The position numbers and the translations under genes were made by a program. From Planotetraspora thailandica (lineage in GTDB: Bacteria > Actinomycetota > Actinomycetes > Streptosporangiales > Streptosporangiaceae), in NCBI RefSeq assembly GCF_016863335.1, contig NZ_BOOR01000024.1, positions 113,789 to 177,788 on the forward strand: a DNA stretch of 64,000 nucleotides, given 5' to 3'. Below, one piece after another: positions 23,617 to 30,443 of the stretch (the first letter of the stretch is position 1; each line of letters opens with the position of its first letter). A model generated the notes under the pieces. It searched no databases, was not told the origin of the DNA, and worked only from the letters and a program-made list of their open reading frames with translations.

Positions 23617-25506
23617 ATGACCGGCTGGTCGGTTCCCGGATACCGGGAAGTGCGAGAGCTCGGCGCAGGCGGCGCGGGCAGAGTGGTGCTGGCGACGTAC
23701 ACGACGACCGGCGCCTATGTCGCGATCAAATACCTGCGTGACGAGCTGCGCGGAAATCGGCGTTTCCTGAACGACTTCCGCCAGGAAGCTCGCATCATGG
23801 TCGAGCTGAACGATCCGTCCATCGTGCGGCTCTACGAATACGTCGAGACCCGCGACGGCGCCGCCATCGTCATGGAGCTGGTCGACGGGGTTCCGTTGCG
23901 GCGCATCCTCAGCGAGCACGGCGCGACCAGCCCGGAGGCGGCGCTGGTCGTGCTGAAGGGCTCGCTGACCGGCCTGTCCCTCGCCCACGCCTCCGGAATC
24001 GTCCATCGCGACTACAAGCCGGAGAACGTGCTCATCCAGGCCGACGGCGCGAGCAAACTATCCGACTTCGGCATCGCGACCCCCAGTTCCGAGCCGGGCA
24101 TCCCGGCGGGCACTCCCAGCTACATGGCGCCCGAGCAGTGGGACGCGGGAGCCGTCAGCCCCGCGACCGACGTCTACGCGGCGACGTGCGTGTTCTTCGA
24201 GTGCCTCACCGGACGCCGGCCGTACCACGCGGAGCATCCGGCGGCGCTCAGGCACCGGCACAAGACGGCGCCGATCCCGCTGGACGACGTGCCCGCCGGC
24301 CTCCGCGAGCTGGTGGGGCGGGGGCTCGCCAAGGACCCGGCCGACCGGCCGCCCACCGCGGGAACGTTCCTGGGAGAACTGGAAGACGCCGCGAGTGCCG
24401 AATACGGCCTCGACTGGGAGCAGCGCGGCCGGCGCAGGCTGGCGGAACTGGCCACGCTGCTGGCGCTGATGTTCCCGCTCGCCCGCCCGGCGGAGCCGGT
24501 CGAGGTGGCCACCTCGGTCGCCAGGACCGTGCTGACCAGGCGGCTCGTCTCGTCCGCGCCGCGTTTCGCCATCGGCGGCGCCGTGCTGTCCGCGCTGGTG
24601 GCCGCGACCCTGATCGCCGCCAACAACCAGGAGCCCGTGGCCCGCGACACGCCCATCTCCCCGCCTGTGCATTCCGGGACCGTTCCAACGCCGGGCAACT
24701 CACCGGGGACGTCCCCGGCCGCCTCGCCCTCGGGCAGTCCCTCTGCCGGCGTCTCCCCCAAACCCGATCCGTCCGGCACCGCCCCCGGCGGTGGCACGCC
24801 CGCGACTCCCGGGACCACTCCGGCACCGTCGACCGCGCCGCCGCCGGTGCCGCTGGTGGTGACGAGCCTCGGCGTCAGCGGATTCGACGGCCAGTCGGCG
24901 ACGGTCCGGGTGAAGGCCACCAGCAAGAAGCGGGTGACGCTCACCGTCCGGTTCTTCGAAGGGTCGTCGCCGGACGCGCTCGTCTCGACCTCACCCCAGA
25001 CGATCCCGCTCGAGGGCGCCACCTCCTACGAGTTCGGGGTGCAGCAGGGCTTCCCCCGGCCCGCCTGCGGCACCAGCGTCTATCGCAAGGTCGAGGCCAT
25101 GACCGCCCCTGCCGCCAAGGGCGGCGCGCGGTCGAACGTGCTGCGGATCACGGGGGCACCGTGCCCGCCTGCGGCGGTGCGGGGCGTGAAGATCTCCAGC
25201 TGGGACGGCACGACGGTGAACGCCGACATCAGCACGAGCGGCACCGGACCGGTGAAGGTGACCGTCCAGTTCACCCGCGACCGCGAGATCGTCACCACCG
25301 TGACGCGGACGATCTCCGGGCAGACCGCCTACTCCTTCAGCGCGACCGCCGACCTCGGCCCGGCCGACTGCAAGAAGCGCACGTCGTACGGCGTGCGGAT
25401 CGACACCGACCCGGCCGCCCCCGGTGGCACGCAGACGGCCGACCGCTGGATGACGGGCGAGTGCACCCCACAGGAGAGCACGCCACCGGCACGCGCGCCA
25501 CAGTGA
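23617..25506 (+). CDS. Transmembrane Ser/Thr protein kinase (PknB-type)
   Basis: A 629-residue receptor-like kinase. Cytosolic Hanks-type domain: GAGGAGRV loop (16-23), ATP-binding K38, HRDYKPEN catalytic loop, DFG, APE (MAPEQW). One transmembrane helix (RFAIGGAVLSALVAATLIAAN) near residues 308-330 leads to a Pro/Ser/Thr-rich stalk and an extracellular part built from two similar ~95-residue beta-rich repeats, each with a W/F-DG motif near the start and a Cys near the end. There are no PASTA repeats, so the ligand is not muropeptide by homology. GAAGGGGC precedes the ATG. Confidence 0.9.
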   Translation: MTGWSVPGYREVRELGAGGAGRVVLATYTTTGAYVAIKYLRDELRGNRRFLNDFRQEARIMVELNDPSIVRLYEYVETRDGAAIVMELVDGVPLRRILSEHGATSPEAALVVLKGSLTGLSLAHASGIVHRDYKPENVLIQADGASKLSDFGIATPSSEPGIPAGTPSYMAPEQWDAGAVSPATDVYAATCVFFECLTGRRPYHAEHPAALRHRHKTAPIPLDDVPAGLRELVGRGLAKDPADRPPTAGTFLGELEDAASAEYGLDWEQRGRRRLAELATLLALMFPLARPAEPVEVATSVARTVLTRRLVSSAPRFAIGGAVLSALVAATLIAANNQEPVARDTPISPPVHSGTVPTPGNSPGTSPAASPSGSPSAGVSPKPDPSGTAPGGGTPATPGTTPAPSTAPPPVPLVVTSLGVSGFDGQSATVRVKATSKKRVTLTVRFFEGSSPDALVSTSPQTIPLEGATSYEFGVQQGFPRPACGTSVYRKVEAMTAPAAKGGARSNVLRITGAPCPPAAVRGVKISSWDGTTVNADISTSGTGPVKVTVQFTRDREIVTTVTRTISGQTAYSFSATADLGPADCKKRTSYGVRIDTDPAAPGGTQTADRWMTGECTPQESTPPARAPQ

Positions 25507-25524
25507 ACGCCACAGTGAGCGCGG

Positions 25525-26160
25525 CTACTCGTCCGGCTCGTCGGCGTTCGGCAGCCGCCACGTCTCCGGGGTGATGAACAGGCCGGTCGCCTCAACCAGC
25601 GGCGTGCCGTCGGGAAGGGCGATCGTGCCGTCCGCCCACGTCTTGCGGCCCTCGACGCGGGTCGCCTCGGCCGAGGCCACGACCGGCCTGCCGTACGGCA
25701 CGAGCCGTTTGTAGCGGATCGTCAGCGTGCCGGTGACGCCGGGCCTGCCGGCGGCCGCCACCGCGTCGCCGAGCAGATGGTCGAGGATCAACGCGGTGAC
25801 GCCGCCGTGCACCGCGCCGGGCGGCCCCTCGTGGATGGGCCTGAAGTTCAGATCGGCGCGTGAGCCGCCCTCCGGCGGCCGCTCGACCTCCAGGGGGAGC
25901 GCGTGGGGGTTGCACGCGCCGACGACGGCGTTGCCCAGGTGCCGGAACGTTCCGTCGGGCGCGAACTCGTGGGGCAGCGTGCTCTCGCGCCTGACCGCGC
26001 GCAGGCGCTCGGTGAGGGCGACCAGTTCCGCGGTCACCGCCTCGATCTCGGTCTCGTCCACGTCGGTCAGCACGACCGCGTCCATCAGTTCCCTGGCCTG
26101 CTGTGCCAGCACAGCCAGGGCGGCCAGCTGCGCTTCCCCGCTGGCGAGCTCGATCGTCAT
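25525..26160 (-). CDS. PaaI-family hotdog thioesterase
   Basis: A 211-residue acyl-CoA thioesterase-like protein. The hotdog domain is in the C-terminal 130 residues, with the active-site segment GPPGAVHGGVTALILDHLLGDA. An N-terminal ~80-residue helical extension (QLAALAVLAQQARELMDAV...) is longer than in typical PaaI. Substrate unknown; neighbouring fatty-acid genes are 2 kb away. The ATG at 26160 is preferred over a longer frame to 26208. A weak palindrome CTAGA-N7-TCTAG (26171-26187) lies in the promoter. Confidence 0.8.
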   Translation of the reverse strand: MTIELASGEAQLAALAVLAQQARELMDAVVLTDVDETEIEAVTAELVALTERLRAVRRESTLPHEFAPDGTFRHLGNAVVGACNPHALPLEVERPPEGGSRADLNFRPIHEGPPGAVHGGVTALILDHLLGDAVAAAGRPGVTGTLTIRYKRLVPYGRPVVASAEATRVEGRKTWADGTIALPDGTPLVEATGLFITPETWRLPNADEPDE

Positions 26161-26309
26161 GACGGTGATTCTAGACACAAGTTCTAGCCAAACCGGGCCA
26201 TTTGTCATGTTTAGGTAGATAAACTTGACTTTGTCTGGAAATATCCCTTTTGCGTAGATAGCCTCCCGTCACGGAAGCCCCCCGACGGAACGGCAGGCCC
26301 AGACTTCAC

Positions 26310-27878
26310 ATGAGCCCCGAGATGAAGAAGCTGATCCACCTCCTCCAAGGCCAGATCGGATACACCGAGCAGGCGGGCGGCTACACCAAGTTCGGACATT
26401 GGTACAACACGGTCGAAAGTGACGCGAACTACTCCGGTCAGCCGTGGTGCGACATGTTCCTCTCGTGGGGGGCGCACAAGCTCGGCTATTCCCAGTGGTT
26501 CGGCCAGTTCGCGTGGACGGTCGGGCACGCCCGGTGGTTCCGGCAACACGACGCCTGGGGAACCACGCCCAAGCCCGGAGCGGTGGTCTTCTTCGACTGG
26601 TCCGGCACGAAGGTGATCGACGGCATCGACCACGTGGGAATCGTGACGAAGGTCGACGGCGACAAGATCCACACGATCGAGGGCAACGCCAGCAGCGGGG
26701 TCAGGGCCGAGGTGCGCGACCGGGGCTCCGTCGTCGGCTACGGATACCCCGACACCATCAGAACCCGGCTCCAGCAGAAGGAGGCGGCGGCCGCCGCTCC
26801 GTCGGCCAAGGTCGCGCCGTACGTGGTTCCGCGGGTGGTCCCGATGTCCATGCCGCCGTCCATGCCGCCGTCCATGCCGCCGTCCATGCCGCTGTCCCCG
26901 CCGCCGGCGCGGCCTGCCGCGTTCGCGACCGCGGGGGCGACGTCCATGGCGGCGACGTCCATGGCGGTGCCCGCGGTCATGCCGCTCTCACCGCAGGCCG
27001 CCGTCCTGGACACCGAACCGGCCGCGTCGCCGGCCGAACACGTGAAGCCGGTGAGCACCGAGTCCATGGCGATCGTCCCTTCGCTGGGCTTCGGAGACTC
27101 CGCAGTCATCGCGCCCGTACTCCTGGCCGCGCTCGCCCTCGCGTATCTGAAGATCCGCCGTGTCTCGGTACGGCAGGCCGCCGCAGCCTCCGACCTGCCC
27201 CCGGGGCATGGGCTTGGCCGTACGAACCGGAGGGACGGCGGGTGGGGCGCGGGCCTGCTCAACGCCGTGACCGACCGTCCGGGCCCGGCGTCACCCGCAC
27301 CGTGGCCGGGTGGGCCTGAAGGCGGCGGGCAGGCCGCGAGGTGGAGCGGGGCCGATCCCGCGGAGGGCGGCGACCAGGCCGACTCCGCTGTGAGCGGGCA
27401 GGCCGTCGCGCGTCCTGCCGTCGCCGACCCCGCCGAAGAGGAGCCCCAGGCCGACGTCCGCCGGACGTACTTCATGCCGGATCGTCCGTACAGGCCGGTC
27501 CGCCGGTTCAGCCTCTATCAGGCCGGCGAGGGCATCGCGAACGCCCTGGAGGCGACGTGGGCCGCGGGCCACACCGACGATCAGGGCGAACGCGATCGGG
27601 GCGGCCAGGCTGTCGCAGATCCCGGTGACGACGCGCCCACCGCGGCGATGTGGGCGTTCCCCGAAGCGGCGGAGCGGACCGGGCCTCAGGAAGCGCCGCC
27701 TGCCTGGGCGCGCGGTGAGCGAGGTGACGACGAGACGGGCCGTTACACCGGCGCCGTCGGAGCCGGCTGGGCCTTCCCCTCACCCGCCGATGCCGTCGCC
27801 GATCCGCCCGCCGACCCCGAGCCGCCCGCCGCGCCTCCGGCACCCGCTCGCAAGCGCGGGAGGCACCGGAAGACCTGA
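26310..27878 (+). CDS. CHAP-domain protein with internal transmembrane helix
   Basis: A 522-residue protein. Residues ~1-155 form a CHAP/NlpC-P60-like amidase domain with probable catalytic Cys47 (GQPWCDMF) and His108 (GIDHVGIV). A Met/Pro-rich region follows, with the 12-base codon block for SMPP repeated nearly four times (about residues 180-194), then one transmembrane helix (about 265-281) and a ~240-residue disordered, acidic and Pro-rich tail ending KRGRHRKT. There is no N-terminal signal peptide, so how the CHAP domain would reach the wall is unclear. Repeat array 3 follows the stop. Confidence 0.8.
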   Translation: MSPEMKKLIHLLQGQIGYTEQAGGYTKFGHWYNTVESDANYSGQPWCDMFLSWGAHKLGYSQWFGQFAWTVGHARWFRQHDAWGTTPKPGAVVFFDWSGTKVIDGIDHVGIVTKVDGDKIHTIEGNASSGVRAEVRDRGSVVGYGYPDTIRTRLQQKEAAAAAPSAKVAPYVVPRVVPMSMPPSMPPSMPPSMPLSPPPARPAAFATAGATSMAATSMAVPAVMPLSPQAAVLDTEPAASPAEHVKPVSTESMAIVPSLGFGDSAVIAPVLLAALALAYLKIRRVSVRQAAAASDLPPGHGLGRTNRRDGGWGAGLLNAVTDRPGPASPAPWPGGPEGGGQAARWSGADPAEGGDQADSAVSGQAVARPAVADPAEEEPQADVRRTYFMPDRPYRPVRRFSLYQAGEGIANALEATWAAGHTDDQGERDRGGQAVADPGDDAPTAAMWAFPEAAERTGPQEAPPAWARGERGDDETGRYTGAVGAGWAFPSPADAVADPPADPEPPAAPPAPARKRGRHRKT

Positions 27879-27887
27879 GCTGCGGCA

Positions 27888-27978
27888 CTGCATGATCACG
27901 ATTCGCATCACCGCAGGTCAAGTTGAGAACTGCCGAACTTCTGCATGATCACGGGACAAGGGGTGGCTGCGTGATCAC
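27888..27978 (-). repeat. Repeat array 3: short reverse-strand array
   Basis: Read on the minus strand: GTGATCACGC (27978-27969), the leader CCACCCCTTGTCCC, one perfect box (27952-27934), a GACCTGC box 14 bases on, then the degenerate terminal box GTGATCATGCAGTGC (27899-27885) 53 bp away. It fills the gap between the convergent CHAP and acyl-CoA dehydrogenase genes, and the stop of the latter (27977-27975) is the TGA of the first TGATCA. Confidence 0.92.
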
Positions 27979-29108
27979 GCCCACGGGCAGGTCGGGGAAA
28001 CAAATTGAGGCATCACGGCGGTGCGCAGGCGGTGAACGCCGGTGTCCCCGTAAGCCGACGCCAGAGACCACACGCGCGCGAGCCACAATTTGAGGTCGGG
28101 CTCGCCGGCGTACCCGTCCGCCCCGTACACCTTCAACGCCATCGTGGCGGCCGAAGCGGCGGCCTCCCCCGCCGCCGCCTTGGCTGCACTCACCACTCGG
28201 TCGACCTCCCCCACCCCGCTCCTCAGTACCGCCTCGCCCGCTCCGCTCCCGGCCACGCCGTGTCGGACGCTTCCGCGGTGCACGGCTTCGGCGGCCGCGT
28301 AGACGAGTGACGCGGCGAGGTCGATCGCGACGGCGACATCGGCCAGCCGTCGTTTGATCGCCTGGAAGGCCGCCACGGGCACGCCGAACTGCTTGTGCCG
28401 CCTCGCGTAGTCGGTGGAGACCTCCAGCACGCGCCTGGCCAGCCCCACCAACTGGGCGGCCACCGCGACGGTCGCCGCACGCAGGGCAGGCCTGGCCGGC
28501 CGGAACGCCCGGCGCGTGCGCGCCGCCACGCCACCGGTGGAATCGCCTGGAGAGTCACCTAAAGAGTCCTCTGGGGAGTCGATCGTCACGCTGAACAGGC
28601 GGCGCACCGGATCGATCCCGGGTTCGGGCGTGCAGCGCGCCCGCGCGGCGGGGACGATCCACGGCTCCCCGTCTCCCTGCTCGGGCGATCCGCGCCTTTC
28701 CATGACGAGCAGGTCGGCGAGGTCGGCGTCCGGCACGTAGACCTGGTCCCCGAGCCGGGCGGAGACGCAGAGCCGGCCGGCCGCCAGCCGGGCGAGCAGG
28801 TCGCCGTCGTCCAATGTCAGCGGGCCGACCGCCGCGGTCTCGACGACGGGCCCGGGCAGAGCGGCCCTGCCGGTCTCCTCGAACGCCAGAATCACGTCGG
28901 CCAGTCCGCGGCCCAGGCCGCCACGCTCCTGCGGGACGAGGGCTCCGAAGAATCCCATGGCGGCGAGCTGGGGCCAGGCCGGCAGGCGCGCCTCACGGTG
29001 GGACGCCCCGGCCGCCTCCCCTACGGCGTGCGCGGGGCAGTGCCGGGCGAGCACCTCCCTCACCGCGAGCGCGTACGCGATCTGCTCGTCGGTGAAGGGG
29101 AACGTCAT
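27975..29108 (-). CDS. Acyl-CoA dehydrogenase family protein
   Basis: A 377-residue flavoprotein of the acyl-CoA dehydrogenase fold. N-terminal helical domain (FPFTDEQIAYALAVREVLARHCP), middle beta domain, and C-terminal helices with RRHKQFGVPVAAFQAIKRRLADVAVAIDLA. The usual catalytic and FAD-contacting motifs near the C-terminus are weak (YGADGYAGEPDLKLWLARV), which recalls the partner subunits of heterotetrameric FadE enzymes in steroid catabolism. A Ser/Asp/Pro-rich insertion (SPEDSLGDSPGDSTGG) is unusual. ATG 29108 or GTG 29114 may be the start. A TetR gene lies upstream on the same strand. Confidence 0.82.
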   Translation of the reverse strand: MTFPFTDEQIAYALAVREVLARHCPAHAVGEAAGASHREARLPAWPQLAAMGFFGALVPQERGGLGRGLADVILAFEETGRAALPGPVVETAAVGPLTLDDGDLLARLAAGRLCVSARLGDQVYVPDADLADLLVMERRGSPEQGDGEPWIVPAARARCTPEPGIDPVRRLFSVTIDSPEDSLGDSPGDSTGGVAARTRRAFRPARPALRAATVAVAAQLVGLARRVLEVSTDYARRHKQFGVPVAAFQAIKRRLADVAVAIDLAASLVYAAAEAVHRGSVRHGVAGSGAGEAVLRSGVGEVDRVVSAAKAAAGEAAASAATMALKVYGADGYAGEPDLKLWLARVWSLASAYGDTGVHRLRTAVMPQFVSPTCPWA

Positions 29109-29222
29109 CTCCACACATCGACATGTACGGCCTGCGTACGGGATCACGCCATGGCGAAGGCTGCCAAGGGCGGGCGCCTCCATCGGCACGCGGCCACCGG
29201 CAGCTCGCGCCTCGCCCGGTGC

Positions 29223-29792
29223 TCAGCCGTACAGGGATCGTCTGACGACGGCGCAGAGCGTGTCCACGGCCTCGTCGGAGGGATCTGCGGCGAAGACGGC
29301 GAATTTCATCCGCACCAGAGCCTGGGCCAGTCTCTCGGGCGCAGGGCCGGGCAGAGCGTCTCCCTCGCTTCTGTCGCGGGCGATCCTGGCGGCGACCTGG
29401 TTGAGATAGCCGCGCACGACGTGTTCGCGAAACTCGGCGAACTCCGGGTCTTCGGCGAGAAGGGCCTGCCTGAGCAGCGGCCCGTGTTCCCGCCAGAGCC
29501 GTGCGCTCACCGCCAGGGCCTCACGCAAGGCGTCCGGGTCGTCCCCCGATCCGTCGAGCCAGCGGCGGGCTGCCGCGCCCATCTCCTCCGCGACGTCGTC
29601 GAGCAACGCCTCCAGCACGGCGGTCTTGGAGTCGAAGTAGAAGTAGAAACCGGAGCGGGAGATGCCCGCCCCCGCCGCGAGCATGTCGATCGTGATCTGG
29701 CCGACGGGGACGGATCCGAGCAGCTCACGAGCGGTGTTCAGGATCGCCTGCTCGCGGATGTCTCCCTTGGTGGCCGTCTTGCGCCTCGCCAT
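29223..29792 (-). CDS. TetR-family regulator, EthR-like
   Basis: A 189-residue TetR-type repressor. The recognition helix region ITIDMLAAGAGISRSGFYFYFDSKTAVLEALL resembles mycobacterial EthR, and the helical C-terminal domain is of similar size. It lies upstream of the acyl-CoA dehydrogenase gene on the same strand and divergent from the Ohr gene, with CAACG-TGG-CGTTG (29807-29819) between, so either could be its target. No Baeyer-Villiger monooxygenase (EthA) is present. Confidence 0.82.
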   Translation of the reverse strand: MARRKTATKGDIREQAILNTARELLGSVPVGQITIDMLAAGAGISRSGFYFYFDSKTAVLEALLDDVAEEMGAAARRWLDGSGDDPDALREALAVSARLWREHGPLLRQALLAEDPEFAEFREHVVRGYLNQVAARIARDRSEGDALPGPAPERLAQALVRMKFAVFAADPSDEAVDTLCAVVRRSLYG

Positions 29793-29806
29793 GCGATCAC
29801 GATACT

Positions 29807-29819
29807 CAACGTGGCGTTG
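29807..29819. promoter_or_regulatory. Short perfect inverted repeat in TetR/Ohr promoter region
   Basis: CAACG-TGG-CGTTG, 15 bp upstream of the TetR start. Candidate operator half; weak on its own. Confidence 0.35.
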
Positions 29820-29883
29820 GGAATTATCGACGCGATGTCGACTCTTGTAGCGATAGCGGACCACATCTATGAGGAGAAGCACC

Positions 29884-30297
29884 ATGAGCCGGATTTACAC
29901 CGCCATCGCCACCGCCACCGGGCGTGAGGGCCGGGCCGTCACCAGCGACGGCAAGCTCGACGTACAACTGGACCGGCCGGCCGAGATGGGTGGCGAGGGC
30001 GCGGGGACCAACCCCGAGCAGCTGTTCGCCGCGGGATACTCCGCCTGTTTCGCCAGCGCGTTGGCCCTCGTCGGCAAGCGCATGAACCTGGACGTGTCGG
30101 ACGCCTCGGTGACCGCCGAGGTCGGCCTCGCCGCGGTGGACGGTGGCGGGTACGGGCTCGAGGTGACGCTCCGGGTCGAACTGCCCGAGGAGCTCCAGGG
30201 CGAGGTGGGCACCAAGCTCGTGGAGGCGACGCACCAGGTCTGCCCGTACTCCAATGCCACGCGCGGCAACATCCCGGTCGAGCTCGTCGTCGAGTAG
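29884..30297 (+). CDS. ohr: Organic hydroperoxide resistance protein (Ohr/OsmC)
   Basis: A 137-residue cytosolic thiol peroxidase that reduces organic hydroperoxides. Both active-site cysteines are present: GYSACFASAL (about residue 56) and THQVCPYSNATRGN (near residue 120), the pattern of Ohr rather than OsmC. GAGGAG lies just before the ATG at 29884. Ohr is normally controlled by the MarR-type OhrR; here no marR gene is adjacent and a TetR gene is divergent instead. Confidence 0.93.
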   Translation: MSRIYTAIATATGREGRAVTSDGKLDVQLDRPAEMGGEGAGTNPEQLFAAGYSACFASALALVGKRMNLDVSDASVTAEVGLAAVDGGGYGLEVTLRVELPEELQGEVGTKLVEATHQVCPYSNATRGNIPVELVVE

Positions 30298-30443
30298 GCG
30301 ACCGATCACCGAATGAACAAATAAAACGCGGAATCGCTTGCGATCTCCTGCGTCCGGGGTCACATTTCCGGTGAACGTTCAAGCATTGCGCCGCGTCCTA
30401 CTCACGACAGCGGGACGGAGCAAAAGGGGGTGACCGCCGGCCC

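Noticed and set aside
26171..26187. KstR-type operator before the thioesterase gene
   Set aside because: TAGAAC and TCTA halves are present, but an extra base and mismatches break the TnnAACnnGTTnnA pattern.
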